From the NCBI GenBank assembly GCA_958348225.1, contig CATVYG010000004.1, positions 13,041 through 77,040 on the forward strand: a DNA stretch of 64,000 nucleotides, written 5' to 3'. The DNA is from an uncultured Collinsella sp. Its GTDB lineage: Bacteria; Actinomycetota; Coriobacteriia; Coriobacteriales; Coriobacteriaceae. This document shows positions 27,108-36,399 of the stretch, piece by piece. Position numbers and translations under genes: made by a program. The notes below the pieces were generated by a model. It had not been told where the DNA came from and searched no databases. It was given only the letters and a program-made list of their open reading frames with translations. Every line of letters begins with the position of its first letter. Positions within the stretch are counted from its first letter, which is position 1.

Positions 27108-29579
27108 ATGCGGCATGTGCATATTCATGTGACGGGCATTGTGCAGGGCGTTGGCATGCGACCGTTTGTGTATCGCGAGGCCATGGCGCATGGCATTTGC
27201 GGATGGGTGCTCAATGCGGGCGACGGCGTGCATATCGAGGCGCACGCTTGTGCCGAGGCGGTTGACGGATTTGTCGCTGCGCTTTCTGAGCATGCGCCCG
27301 CGGCGGCTCGCGTTGAGCGAGTCGATATTGCGGATTTGGAGCCTGGCGGTTGGAGCACTGCCGATGAGCAGGGCTTTCACATTGTGGCGTCGCAGGATCA
27401 AACTGCCCACACGACGCTCGTCTCGCCTGATATCGCCACGTGCGACGACTGCCTGCGCGAGCTGTTCGACCCCGCCGACCGACGCTTTCATTATCCCTTT
27501 ATCAACTGCACCAATTGCGGACCGCGCTTTACCATCATTCGCTCATTGCCCTATGACCGAGCGGCCACCTCGATGGATTGCTTTCCCATGTGCCCCACCT
27601 GCGCCGCAGAGTATGCCGACCCGCTCGATCGGCGGTTTCACGCGCAGCCCGATGCCTGCTTTGGTTGCGGACCGCATATTACGTGGCGTGAGGCCAATCG
27701 CGGTGTTGCGCCAGCGGGCGTTGACGCAACACCAGCCGTCGGCTCCACGCGCGAGGCCAGCGATGCCATCATCGAACGCTGCGTCGAGCTGCTAGCTGGC
27801 GGCGGCATCGTCGCCATCAAGGGTCTGGGCGGATTCCACCTGGCCTGCGATGCCACCAACGAACAAGCGGTATGCGAGTTGCGCCGTCGCAAGCGTCGCA
27901 GCAACAAGCCGCTTGCCGTTATGGTGTGCGGCCTTGCCGACGCCGAGCGCCTGTGTCATATCGATGGCATTGAGCGCAACCTGCTGGCCGGCAGTGTTCG
28001 TCCCATTGTGCTGCTGCGCCGCCGCGCGGCCGGCAACGACGCCTACGGCTCCCCCGACGCCCCTGAGCTCGCGCCATCCGTCGCGCACGACCTGCCCGAG
28101 CTCGGCGTCATGCTCCCCTACACCCCACTTCAACATTTGCTGCTCGCCGCGGCTGCAGCGAACGGTATGCACGCAATCGTCATGACCAGCGGAAACCTGA
28201 GCGAAGAGCCCATCGAGACCGACGATGCCCTTGCATGGGAGCACCTTGTTGCCGCCGGCATCGCCGATGCGCTGCTCGGTAACGACCGCGCGATTCTGTC
28301 GCGCTACGACGACTCCGTGGTACGCTTGGTCGACGGCGACGTCATGCCCGTACGTCGTGCACGCGGATATGCGCCGCAACCGCTGTCGTTGCCGGCGCTC
28401 GACGGCACCACGCCCTGCGTACTCGCCTGCGGGCCGCAGCAAAAAGCCACGATTGCACTCACTCGCACGGACTCGGACGGTCATACGACCTGTTTTGTGT
28501 CGCAGCATATCGGCGATGTCGAAAACGGCGCGACTTTCGATGCTTGGAGCGCCGCGCGCTCGCGTCTGGAAAACCTCTTTGACCTGGCGCCTGCCGCCTT
28601 GGCATGCGACATGCATCCCAGCTATCTGTCGAGCCAATGGGCGCGCGAGCAGGCGCAGGAGCACGATCTGCCGCTTATCGAAGTCCAGCACCACCATGCG
28701 CACATCGCGAGCGTAATGGCAGAGGCGATTGTCGCAGGCCGGCTTGCGCCCGATGCACGCGTCCTCGGCATCGCCTTCGACGGCACGGGTGCCGGCACCG
28801 ATGGCACCATATGGGGCGGTGAGTTTCTTGTCGCCCGTCTCGCCGATTTTGAGCGCGTCGCGCATCTGCGCGCCTGGGCGCTTCCCGGTGGCGCCGCATC
28901 CGTACACGATGCCCGCCGCAACGCCTTTGCCCTGCTCAGAGAGCTCGACCTGCTCGAGCACCCGGGAGCCGTGGGGCTCTTGAACAGCCTTGACGAGCAA
29001 ACGCGCAGCATAACGGCAACGATGATCGAGCGCGGCATCAACAGTCCGCGCACTAGCAGCATGGGTCGCCTGTTTGATGCCGCAACCGCGATTTTGGGCA
29101 TTTGCGGCCAGGCAACCTACGAGGGCGAACCCGCCATCGAGCTCGAAGCCGCCGCCTGGCGCGCGCTCGACAGCGAAGGTGCCCATTTTCCCGACGACAA
29201 CGCCGGCTATTCCACATCTGGCCCATCGTGGTTGGACGCCTCCTATGTTCTGGACCAGAAAGCACTCTTTGAGACACTTTTGGAGGGAATTGAAGCCGGA
29301 GCGCCCGTCGACAAGCTCGCGCTCGACTTCCATGTCGCCGTCGCGCGCTCCTCGGCACACATCGCCAGCGAGATCTGCGCGCGCGAGGGCATCGACACCG
29401 TCGTCCTCTCGGGCGGCGTGTTCATGAACCGACTTCTGCTCCAGCTCCTCACCCGCAAGCTCAAAAGCGCAGGCCTTGCTGTCCTTGTCCCCCACACCGT
29501 ACCCGTCAATGACGGCTGCATCGCCTACGGTCAGGCGGCGGTCGCGAGCGCTCGTCTTGCGCGGATTGCATCACAGTAG
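27108..29579 (+). CDS. hypF: Carbamoyltransferase HypF
   Basis: 823 residues from ATG 27108 (GAGGGG upstream). Domain order: acylphosphatase (VTGIVQGVGMRPFVYREA, residues 5-90), two Cys4 zinc fingers (CDDC with CTNC, CPTC with CFGC, about 105-185), a YrdC-like nucleotide-binding domain (KGLGGFHLACDA), and a Kae1-like C-terminal domain with the metal site VQHHHAHIASVMAE and DGTGAGTDGTIWGGEF. It makes carbamoyl-AMP from carbamoyl phosphate and passes the carbamoyl to HypE for the CN ligands of NiFe hydrogenase. Confidence 0.96.
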   Translation: MRHVHIHVTGIVQGVGMRPFVYREAMAHGICGWVLNAGDGVHIEAHACAEAVDGFVAALSEHAPAAARVERVDIADLEPGGWSTADEQGFHIVASQDQTAHTTLVSPDIATCDDCLRELFDPADRRFHYPFINCTNCGPRFTIIRSLPYDRAATSMDCFPMCPTCAAEYADPLDRRFHAQPDACFGCGPHITWREANRGVAPAGVDATPAVGSTREASDAIIERCVELLAGGGIVAIKGLGGFHLACDATNEQAVCELRRRKRRSNKPLAVMVCGLADAERLCHIDGIERNLLAGSVRPIVLLRRRAAGNDAYGSPDAPELAPSVAHDLPELGVMLPYTPLQHLLLAAAAANGMHAIVMTSGNLSEEPIETDDALAWEHLVAAGIADALLGNDRAILSRYDDSVVRLVDGDVMPVRRARGYAPQPLSLPALDGTTPCVLACGPQQKATIALTRTDSDGHTTCFVSQHIGDVENGATFDAWSAARSRLENLFDLAPAALACDMHPSYLSSQWAREQAQEHDLPLIEVQHHHAHIASVMAEAIVAGRLAPDARVLGIAFDGTGAGTDGTIWGGEFLVARLADFERVAHLRAWALPGGAASVHDARRNAFALLRELDLLEHPGAVGLLNSLDEQTRSITATMIERGINSPRTSSMGRLFDAATAILGICGQATYEGEPAIELEAAAWRALDSEGAHFPDDNAGYSTSGPSWLDASYVLDQKALFETLLEGIEAGAPVDKLALDFHVAVARSSAHIASEICAREGIDTVVLSGGVFMNRLLLQLLTRKLKSAGLAVLVPHTVPVNDGCIAYGQAAVASARLARIASQ

Positions 29580-29712
29580 CTCGCCCTCGTACGCCGCCGC
29601 GCCCAGCCGTCTCACAGGCGTAACGCGTTTGCCCGCGAACCCCGCGAGCGCTACCATCAACTGTGGATTATTAAGCGCCCATCCAGCGCAAAGCGTATAA
29701 AAGGGGAACAAT

Positions 29713-29973
29713 ATGTGCCTTGCCGTTCCCGGCAAAGTAGTCAAACGCGACGACGACCTCAAGGCCACCGTCGACATGATGGGCATCGAGCGCCCCGTGT
29801 CGCTGCGACTCGTGCCGACGGCGCAGGTTGGCGACTATATTCTCGTACACGCCGGCTTTGGCATCCAGATCGTCGACGAGCAGGAAGCGCAAGAAACGCT
29901 CGAGCTCGTTAACGCCATGACCGAGCTGGCCGAAGAAGACCAACTGGCCAGCAACCCGGCCGAGGCATACTAG
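29713..29973 (+). CDS. hypC: Hydrogenase maturation chaperone HypC
   Basis: 86 residues. It begins MCLAVPGKVVK, the HypC signature in which Cys2 contacts the hydrogenase large subunit and HypD. The GDYILVHAGFGIQIVDEQEAQETL segment is also typical. AAAGGGGAAC precedes the ATG. Its stop overlaps the GTG start of hypD by one base (TAGTG), so they are coupled. The 133 bp before it shows no other gene. Confidence 0.96.
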   Translation: MCLAVPGKVVKRDDDLKATVDMMGIERPVSLRLVPTAQVGDYILVHAGFGIQIVDEQEAQETLELVNAMTELAEEDQLASNPAEAY

Positions 29974-31085
29974 TGGCGGCCGGACAGCCGGCTCGCTCCG
30001 GTATCGACTTTTCGACATTTCGCGATTCCAAGCTGGCCCGCGAGCTCATCGATCGCATTTGCGAGCTTGTCGGCGACCGCACCATCAACCTTATGGAAGT
30101 CTGCGGCACGCACACCGTAAGCATCGGCCGCTATGGCTTTCGCTCCATTATGCCGGCCGGGCTCAAGCTGCTGAGCGGACCGGGCTGCCCCGTCTGCGTT
30201 ACCGCCAACCGCGACATCGACCACGCAATCGCGCTCGCCAACATAGACGGCGCCATCATCACCACCTTTGGCGACATGATGCGCGTGCCCGGATCGTCCA
30301 CCTCGCTCGCTGCGCAAAAGGCGGCAGGGCGCGACATCCGCATCGTCTATTCCCCGCTCGACGCGCTCGACATTGCCGAGCAAAGCCCCAATCGTCCGGT
30401 CATTTTTATGGGCGTGGGCTTTGAGACCACGACGCCCACCATCGCCGCCGCCATCCTGGAGGCCGAGGCGCGCGGGCTTTTGAACTTCTCGGTCTATTGC
30501 GCCCACAAGACCACGCCGCCAGCGTTGCGCGCCATCGCCAACGACCCCGAGACCGCCATCGACGGCTTTATCCTGCCGGGCCACGTCGCCACCATCACGG
30601 GCTTGGCACCCTTTGGCTTTTTGGTCAACGAATTCGATACCCCGGGCGTGGTCACGGGATTTGAACCGGTCGATATCCTGCAAGGCATCTGCATGCTGGT
30701 CCAGATGGTTGTCGAGGGCGGGCCCGCGATTGGCAACGCCTACCGCCGTGGCGTCAACGCAGACGGCAACCCCGTGGCGCGCCAGCTGGTCGAGCAGGTG
30801 TTTAAGCCGTGCGACACCACGTGGCGCGGACTGGGGCCGATTGCCAACTCGGGCCTTTCCATCCGCCCCGAGTTCTCGCGCTTTGATGCCCGCACCCGCT
30901 TTGACGTGCCCGTCGAGGAGACGGTCGAGCCGCGTGGGTGCCGCTGCGGCGACGTGCTGCGCGGGGCCATTACGCCGAGCAGCTGTCCGCTCTTTGGCCG
31001 CACCTGCACGCCCGAACACCCCGTCGGCCCGTGCATGGTGAGCTCCGAGGGCAGCTGCGCGGCGTACTACCGCTACCGTAACTAG
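29973..31085 (+). CDS. hypD: Hydrogenase maturation factor HypD
   Basis: 370 residues from GTG 29973. HypD holds a 4Fe-4S cluster and the site where Fe(CN)2CO is assembled with HypC. Conserved: MEVCGTHTVSIGRYGFRS, LLSGPGCPVCVT, FGDMMRVPGS, GVGFETTTPT, LPGHVATITG, and Cys-rich C-terminus (GCRCGDVLRG, CPLFGRTCTPEHPVGPCMVSSEGSCAAYYRY). Full length. Confidence 0.96.
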   Translation: MAAGQPARSGIDFSTFRDSKLARELIDRICELVGDRTINLMEVCGTHTVSIGRYGFRSIMPAGLKLLSGPGCPVCVTANRDIDHAIALANIDGAIITTFGDMMRVPGSSTSLAAQKAAGRDIRIVYSPLDALDIAEQSPNRPVIFMGVGFETTTPTIAAAILEAEARGLLNFSVYCAHKTTPPALRAIANDPETAIDGFILPGHVATITGLAPFGFLVNEFDTPGVVTGFEPVDILQGICMLVQMVVEGGPAIGNAYRRGVNADGNPVARQLVEQVFKPCDTTWRGLGPIANSGLSIRPEFSRFDARTRFDVPVEETVEPRGCRCGDVLRGAITPSSCPLFGRTCTPEHPVGPCMVSSEGSCAAYYRYRN

Positions 31086-31133
31086 CCCGGACGCACCCGC
31101 ACACCGGCACTACCCACGATTGGAGTTTTGGAT

Positions 31134-32168
31134 ATGTCCCATAGCATCACCAATAGCACCGTCCTGTTGGGCCACGGCTCTGGCGGTCAGATGATGAAGC
31201 GCATCATCGATGAGGTCTTTCTGGATGCCTTTGGGTCGCCCGAGCTGCTCGAAGGCAACGACGCCGGCGTGGCCGCGCTGCCCGCGAGCGGGCGCATCGC
31301 CATGTCGACCGACAGCTTTGTGGTCTCGCCGCAGTTCTTCCCCGGTGGCAACATCGGCCGCCTCGCCGTGTGCGGAACCGTCAACGACGTCGCGACCTCG
31401 GGCGCCAACGTGCGCTACCTATCGTGCGGCTTTATCCTCGAAGAGGGCTATCCCATGGATAAGCTCCGCCAGATTGTGCAGACGATGGCAGAAACGGCGC
31501 GCGAGGCGGGCGTGTCCATAATCACGGGCGACACCAAGGTGGTCGAGCGCGGCGGGGCCGACGGCGTCTATATCAATACCGCCGGCGTGGGCGAGGTTCC
31601 CACGGGCGTGGCGCTCAGCGGCGCCAACTGCCAACCCGGTGATGTCATTCTGGTATCGGGTACGCTAGGCGACCACGGCATCGCCATCATGAGCCAACGC
31701 GAGGGCCTGGCGTTTTCGAGCACGATCGAAAGCGACGCCGCGCCGCTCAACCACCTGATTGCCGACGTTTTGGCCGCAGCGCCCGGCACGCGTTGCTTTC
31801 GCGACCCCACGCGTGGTGGTCTGGCGTCCACACTCAACGAGTTTGCCCAGGCCAGCGGTGTTGCCATAGAGGTCGACGAGGATGCCGTGCCCGTGCGTCC
31901 CGACGTGCAGGCCGCCTGCGAAATGCTCGGCTACGATGTGCTGCAGGTGGCAAACGAGGGCAAGATGGTCGCCGTCGTGCCGGCCGAGCAAGCCGATGCC
32001 GCGCTGAGCGCCATGCGCGCCGCCCGCTACGGCGAGAATGCCGCCATCATCGGTCGCGTGCTGCCGCTTGAGTCAGGCGCCCGTCCCGCCGTGCGTGTGC
32101 GCACCGGCTGGGGCTCGACTCGTATCCTCGACATGCTCGTGGGAGAGCAGCTGCCGAGGATTTGCTAA
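31134..32168 (+). CDS. hypE: Carbamoyl dehydratase HypE
   Basis: 344 residues from ATG 31134 (GGAG eight bases upstream). PurM-like fold with LGHGSGGQMMKRII, STDSFVVSPQFFPGGNIG and RDPTRGGLASTLNEFA. It dehydrates the C-terminal thiocarboxamide to thiocyanate as the cyanide donor; the required terminal Cys is present (LPRIC). Follows hypD by 48 bp. HypA, HypB and hydrogenase structural genes are not in this window. Confidence 0.96.
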   Translation: MSHSITNSTVLLGHGSGGQMMKRIIDEVFLDAFGSPELLEGNDAGVAALPASGRIAMSTDSFVVSPQFFPGGNIGRLAVCGTVNDVATSGANVRYLSCGFILEEGYPMDKLRQIVQTMAETAREAGVSIITGDTKVVERGGADGVYINTAGVGEVPTGVALSGANCQPGDVILVSGTLGDHGIAIMSQREGLAFSSTIESDAAPLNHLIADVLAAAPGTRCFRDPTRGGLASTLNEFAQASGVAIEVDEDAVPVRPDVQAACEMLGYDVLQVANEGKMVAVVPAEQADAALSAMRAARYGENAAIIGRVLPLESGARPAVRVRTGWGSTRILDMLVGEQLPRIC

Positions 32169-32293
32169 CGGCAAAAGCTTGCGGCCGGCGCGATGCGACT
32201 TGATATCCCTGGAGATGTTCAGATTCCAAGCTCGCCCAACGCGGAAGCCCAGTATTATGAGGTGCGTTTTTAAAGCCAATGACGGGAGCTTTC

Positions 32294-32962
32294 ATGGCAG
32301 CAGCTTTTTCCCATGTGATCTTTGATCTGGACGGCACCATCCTCAACACGCTCGAGGACCTGGCGGCCGCCGGCAACCATACCTGCGAGACGCACGGCTG
32401 GCCCACGTTTGCCGTAGACGAGTACCGCTACAAGGTGGGAAACGGCATGCTCAAGCTGGTTGAACGCTTTATGCCCGCCGAGTACGCGGGAGACAGCCGT
32501 ATGTTTGAGCAGACGCTTGCCGAGTTTAGGGCTTACTATGGCGAGCACAAGGAGGACCACACTGCCCCCTATGCCGGCACGATCGAGATGCTCGACCGCC
32601 TGCGCGCCGCGGGTGTGCAGCTTGCCGTGCTCACTAACAAGGACCACGTCTCGGCGGCTCCGCTTATCGAGAAGTATTTTGGTTCCGAGCGCTTTGCGCT
32701 GGTACAGGGCCGTGTCGATGCGTTTCCACCCAAGCCCGAAGCACCCGTCACGCTGCATGTGATGGAGGAGCTGGGTGCCGATCCGGCAACCACACTCTAT
32801 GTGGGCGATTCCAATGTCGATATCCTGACCGGCCACAACGCCGGCCTTAAGAGCGCGGGCGTCAGCTGGGGCTTCCGCGGCCGCGCAGAGCTGGAAGCCG
32901 CCGGCGCCGACTACGTGGTGGACACCCAAGCAGAGCTCGCGGCGCTGGTGCTGGGCGAGTAA
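32294..32962 (+). CDS. HAD-superfamily phosphatase (phosphoglycolate phosphatase-like)
   Basis: 222 residues from ATG 32294 (GGGAG upstream). HAD motif I FDLDGTILNT, motif II VLTNKD, Lys in PPKPEAPVT and motif IV YVGDSNVDILTGHNAG; the helical cap between motifs I and II marks the Gph/PGMB group. It hydrolyses a small phosphate ester in the cytoplasm; the substrate is not defined by sequence. A separate unit, 125 bp after hypE. The following 338-bp gap holds a degenerate GGGAC sequence and structured element copy 2. Confidence 0.85.
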   Translation: MAAAFSHVIFDLDGTILNTLEDLAAAGNHTCETHGWPTFAVDEYRYKVGNGMLKLVERFMPAEYAGDSRMFEQTLAEFRAYYGEHKEDHTAPYAGTIEMLDRLRAAGVQLAVLTNKDHVSAAPLIEKYFGSERFALVQGRVDAFPPKPEAPVTLHVMEELGADPATTLYVGDSNVDILTGHNAGLKSAGVSWGFRGRAELEAAGADYVVDTQAELAALVLGE

Positions 32963-33127
32963 CCACTCATCCCTTCCACGGGTAGCTAATGTGGGACGGG
33001 ACTCTTTTAGCTGCCCCCGCAACAAAGAAATGTCCCCGACTGCCGGCAGAAAAGGAACGTCCCCAAGTGCCGCCTTCGACAGCGATGGCAACGCCACAGG
33101 CACAAGTGCCACTTTAAGCCAGCCAAG

Positions 33128-33297
33128 GGAACGCCGTTGTTTTGGCAACGACAGCGAAAGCCCGCCAGAGCGAGCAAGGCGCCTTGAAACGAGGCGGCAT
33201 TGACCTTCTGGTCATGCCGCCGAAGTTGAAAGGCAGATTGCCGCTCTGGCGGGCTTGCAGCGTCGAGCAGTTGCGGCGTTTGGTAAAACGCCGCAAC
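33128..33297 (-). ncRNA. Structured 3'-UTR element, copy 2 (after lipoprotein gene)
   Basis: The most regular copy. On the minus strand the first hairpin (33270-33297) is GTTGCGGCGTTT/AAACGCCGCAAC, three bases past the stop; in the other two copies this stem has a different sequence but still pairs. The outer stem AAGCCCGCCAGAGCG/CGCTCTGGCGGGCTT is perfect, and the inner stem uses GACC/GGTC where copy 1 has GATC/GATC. Degenerate GGGAC-repeat sequence precedes it at 32985-33075. Confidence 0.65.
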
Positions 33298-33300
33298 GAA

Positions 33301-33858
33301 CTAGCTCATCATCGCATTCATCATCTCGGTGGTTGCGGAATCGTCGGCGGACCACTCGTTATCCTCGTCGGCGGAATACTTAAAGGTGACCTTGGTGTCC
33401 TTGGTCTTAGCGGCCTTGGTCACGTCGACCATGACCTGGCCGGCCATCTTGTACAGGTCGTCCTCGGACGGCAGCTCGTCGAGCGCTGCGACCTTCTCCT
33501 GATACTGAGTAGCAAAATCTTCGACAATCTTGTTCATGGACTTGCAGGTTATGGTGACCTCGGCGGTCGCGGTGCCCTTGTCCTCGTCGACCGTCACATC
33601 GCCGATCTTGTAGTCAAAGCCCTCGAGATAGCTCTTGGCATACTCCTTGGGATCGATGCCCAGCTGCTCAAACTCGTCGCCCGAAGCCTCTTCCAGGCCG
33701 GAGAGGAAGTCATCGCCGCCGTTCTTGATCTCGTCAAACTGACTCGTAAGGTCATTGGTGATGAGCTCCTCCACCGAAGGCCCTCCGCAGCCGGAAAGCA
33801 AAACCACGCACGCGACCAGGGCAGCCATCAGGGGCGCAAGCAGCAGCTTCTTTTTCAT
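33301..33858 (-). CDS. Secreted lipoprotein, unknown function
   Basis: 185 residues from ATG 33856-33858, chosen for GGAGGAATGTC upstream; the longer open frame has no ribosome site. A classic lipoprotein signal (MKKKLLLAPLMAALVACVVLLSGCGG) gives a lipid-modified Cys near residue 24. The mature part is acidic and mostly helical then beta (VTVDEDKGTATAEVTITCKS), with a Met-rich end. It is exported and anchored outside the membrane. It recalls DUF5105-type lipoproteins, but this is not certain. Single-gene unit followed directly by the structured 3' element. Confidence 0.8.
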   Translation of the reverse strand: MKKKLLLAPLMAALVACVVLLSGCGGPSVEELITNDLTSQFDEIKNGGDDFLSGLEEASGDEFEQLGIDPKEYAKSYLEGFDYKIGDVTVDEDKGTATAEVTITCKSMNKIVEDFATQYQEKVAALDELPSEDDLYKMAGQVMVDVTKAAKTKDTKVTFKYSADEDNEWSADDSATTEMMNAMMS

Positions 33859-34033
33859 GACATTCCTCCAAACAAGCGGCGCCGCGCTCCCTACGCAGCG
33901 CACGTCGTGACAGTAAGTCCATATTAGCGGCCCGGCCCAACCCCCTGCGTCGCAAAAGCGCAGGCGGCTCAATTTGACGAACGAATGGCCCTTAAAGCAA
34001 GCCCCCTGCAATAAAATGCACCTGCTTAGCCTA

Positions 34034-34068
34034 TTAAAAAAGGGTGGCCGGATAACCCGACCACCCTT
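34034..34068 (-). terminator. Terminator after EIIA-Glc gene
   Basis: AAGGGTGG and CCACCCTT form the stem; a T6 tract follows on the minus strand. Confidence 0.85.
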
Positions 34069-34091
34069 GTGCATCTTCTGGATGCCGCAGA

Positions 34092-34628
34092 CTACTTGCG
34101 GACGACCTTAACGATGGCGTCACCGGCGGCGACGGCAGACTCGGCCTCGACGGCGAGCTCGACATCGGCAAACTCGGCGGTGTTGGACACGGCCACGACG
34201 ACGCAGTCCTTGTAACCGGCGGCAGCGATCTTGGCGCGGTCGATCTTGAGCAAGGGCTGGCCGGCCTTCACGACGTCGTCGGCCTTGACGAAGCCCTCGA
34301 AGCCGTCGCCGTTCATGTTGACGGTATCGACGCCAACGTGCACCAGAACCTCGATGCCGCTATCGGACTGCAGGCCCACGGCGTGACCCATGGTGACGGT
34401 CACCTTGCCGTCGCAGGGAGCGTAGACCAGGTCGTCCTCGGGCCACACGGCGCAGCCCTTGCCCAGAACCTCGCCACCAAAGACGGGATCGGGCACGTCG
34501 GCCATCTTGATGACCTTGCCCTTGACGGGCGAGCACAGCACGTCGGCACCGGCAGAAGCAGAGATGGAGGCCGGAGCAGCAGCTGCCGCGGGCTCAGCCT
34601 TCTTCTTGAACATGTCAAACAGACCCAT
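34092..34628 (-). CDS. crr: PTS glucose-type EIIA component
   Basis: 178 residues from ATG 34626-34628 (AAAGGAGAAAACGT upstream). The EIIA-Glc fold is seen in CSPVKGKVIKMADVPDPVFGGEVLGKGCAV, an active His in IEVLVHVGVDTVNMNG, and the first His replaced locally by GHAVGLQSDSG in place of the usual HAIGI context. An N-terminal amphipathic start (MGLFDMFKKKAE) and Ala-rich linker resemble Crr. It takes phosphate from HPr and passes it to EIIB domains lacking their own EIIA; the EIIBC gene at 46864, which has no EIIA part, would need such a partner. Confidence 0.92.
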   Translation of the reverse strand: MGLFDMFKKKAEPAAAAAPASISASAGADVLCSPVKGKVIKMADVPDPVFGGEVLGKGCAVWPEDDLVYAPCDGKVTVTMGHAVGLQSDSGIEVLVHVGVDTVNMNGDGFEGFVKADDVVKAGQPLLKIDRAKIAAAGYKDCVVVAVSNTAEFADVELAVEAESAVAAGDAIVKVVRK

Positions 34629-34778
34629 ACGTTTTCTCCTTTTGATTAAGCGCAACGTTATGCGCATGCCTGTGGTGATTATAGTGCCAAATGATCAAAT
34701 TGCTAAGGTGAGGGCTCGAATCGCAAGCCCTTCCAAGCCCTTCCCAAAACCTTTTACCAGTGGCACTCATATTGTCGA

Positions 34779-36227
34779 TTACTCCAAGCCCTCGGTGCCG
34801 TTGGACTTGATGATCTTCTGATATGCGAAGAAGCTGTCCTTGCGGCGGCGCTCGTAGGTACCGGTGCCGTCGTCGTACTTATCGACGTGGATGAAGCCGT
34901 AGCGCTTGCGCATCTCGCCAGTGCCGGCGGAAACCAGGTCGATGGGACCCCACCAGGTGTAGGCGATCAGGTCAACGCCGTCGGCGATGGCCTCGCCCAT
35001 AGCCTTGATGTGGCTCTGCAGATAGGCGATGCGGTACGGGTCGTGGATGGAGCCGTCCTCCTCGACCTCGTCGTAGGCACCCATGCCGTTCTCGACCACC
35101 ATCAGCGGAATCTCGTAGCGGGCGTAAATCTCGTTGAGGGCGATGCGCAGGCCCAGCGGATCGATCTGCCAGCCCCAGTCGGTGGACTCCAGATAGGGAT
35201 TCTTGCCGCCAAAGGTCATGTTGCCCTCGGTCATCTCGTGGTCCTTGTGGGTGCCCACGGTGCCGGACATGTAGTAGCTAAAGGTGTAGAAATCAACCTT
35301 GCCGTCGGCGATATCCTGCAGGTCGCCGTCCTCCATCACGAGCTCAACATCGTTCTCGGCCCAGAAGCGCTTGGCATAGAACGGGTACTTGCCGCGCACC
35401 TGTACGTCGGAGCAATACCAGTTCATGGTGTTCATCTCCTGCTGCGTGGCGAACACGTCGGCCGGATCGCACGTGGCGGCATAGGAGAGGATGAAGCAGT
35501 CCATGTTGCCCATCTTAAACTGCGGGTAATGCTCGTGGGCATAGCGCACGACGCGGCCGCTGGCGACAAACTGGTGATGCAGCGCCTGCATACGAGCCTG
35601 CGGCGTGGTATGGACCGCCGATGCCGGACCCTCAAAGCCCTGAATCATGCTGGTCTCAAAGAGGTTGCCCATGTCCTGAGTACCGCAGTTGATCTCGTTG
35701 AAGGTGAGCCAGAACTTGACCTTGTCCTGATAGCGGTCGAAGACGGTCTGGCAGTACTTCTCAAAGAAGCTGATGAGCTCGCGGCTCGCCCAGCCGTTGT
35801 ATTTCTCGACCAGGTGATAGGGCATCTCGTAGTGCGAGAGGGTCACGAGCGGCTCGATATTGTGGGCGCGCAGGCAGTCGAAGACGCGGTCGTAGAAGGC
35901 GAGACCGGCCTCATTGGGCTCAGCGTCGTCGCCGTTGGGGAAGATACGGCTCCAGGAGATGGACATGCGGAACATATTGAAGCCCATCTCGGCGAACAGC
36001 GCGATGTCCTCCTCGTAGCGATGGTAGAAATCGATACCGTCATGATTGGGGTAGAAGCGGTTGGGGTCGATGTCAATCGTAATCTGACGCGGCTCCTTGT
36101 AGCTGCCGCCCAAGAAATGGTCGTCGACGGAGGGACCGCGGCCGTCCACGTTCCAAGCGCCCTCAAACTGGTTGGCGGCGGTGGCGCCACCCCAATAGAA
36201 ACCCTCGGGGAACTTGATGTTTGCCAT
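34779..36227 (-). CDS. GH1 6-phospho-beta-glucosidase
   Basis: 482 residues from ATG 36225-36227 (AAAGGAGATGCTC upstream). GH1 barrel: FPEGFYWGGATAANQFEGAWN at the start, acid/base Glu in LTFNEINCG, nucleophile Glu in MVVENGMGAYDE, and the substrate-phosphate region near the C-terminus (VSAGTGEMRKRYGF). It cleaves phosphorylated beta-glucosides imported by a PTS. It is followed by crr on the same strand 150 bp later. The promoter region is shared in design with the second GH1 gene at 60766. Confidence 0.94.
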   Translation of the reverse strand: MANIKFPEGFYWGGATAANQFEGAWNVDGRGPSVDDHFLGGSYKEPRQITIDIDPNRFYPNHDGIDFYHRYEEDIALFAEMGFNMFRMSISWSRIFPNGDDAEPNEAGLAFYDRVFDCLRAHNIEPLVTLSHYEMPYHLVEKYNGWASRELISFFEKYCQTVFDRYQDKVKFWLTFNEINCGTQDMGNLFETSMIQGFEGPASAVHTTPQARMQALHHQFVASGRVVRYAHEHYPQFKMGNMDCFILSYAATCDPADVFATQQEMNTMNWYCSDVQVRGKYPFYAKRFWAENDVELVMEDGDLQDIADGKVDFYTFSYYMSGTVGTHKDHEMTEGNMTFGGKNPYLESTDWGWQIDPLGLRIALNEIYARYEIPLMVVENGMGAYDEVEEDGSIHDPYRIAYLQSHIKAMGEAIADGVDLIAYTWWGPIDLVSAGTGEMRKRYGFIHVDKYDDGTGTYERRRKDSFFAYQKIIKSNGTEGLE

Positions 36228-36261
36228 GAGCATCTCCTTTGCATCGCGGGTCGATGAGCTG

Positions 36262-36366
36262 AGTATCGCCCACGCGCGGGACGGGCAGAAGCGGGCGTAC
36301 CAAACCCGACACTTCTTTTCGCGCCCACGGACCGCCGCCGCCCCGTCTCTGACACTTCCTGATACC
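36262..36366 (-). promoter_or_regulatory. Promoter and conserved upstream element of the first GH1 gene
   Basis: On the minus strand a -10 hexamer GATACT (36262-36267) stands 35 bp before the start codon. A 59-bp block (36308-36366) contains AAGTGTCAG and AAGAAGTGTCGG. The block has the same length, the same two AAGTRTC half-sites and the same 40-bp distance to GATACT as at the second GH1 gene. No good -35 is present, suggesting an activator. Confidence 0.65.
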
Positions 36367-36398
36367 GACCAAAAAGGGACAGGTTTATTTTGGCAGGT
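36366..36398 (+). repeat. GGGAC-core hairpin at the 3' end of araC
   Basis: CCGACCAAAAA and TTTTGGCAGG enclose GGGACAGGTTTA. With the adjoining araC end it forms a 49-bp sequence (36366-36414) repeated inverted at 37560-37609. Confidence 0.85.
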
Positions 36399-36399
36399 T

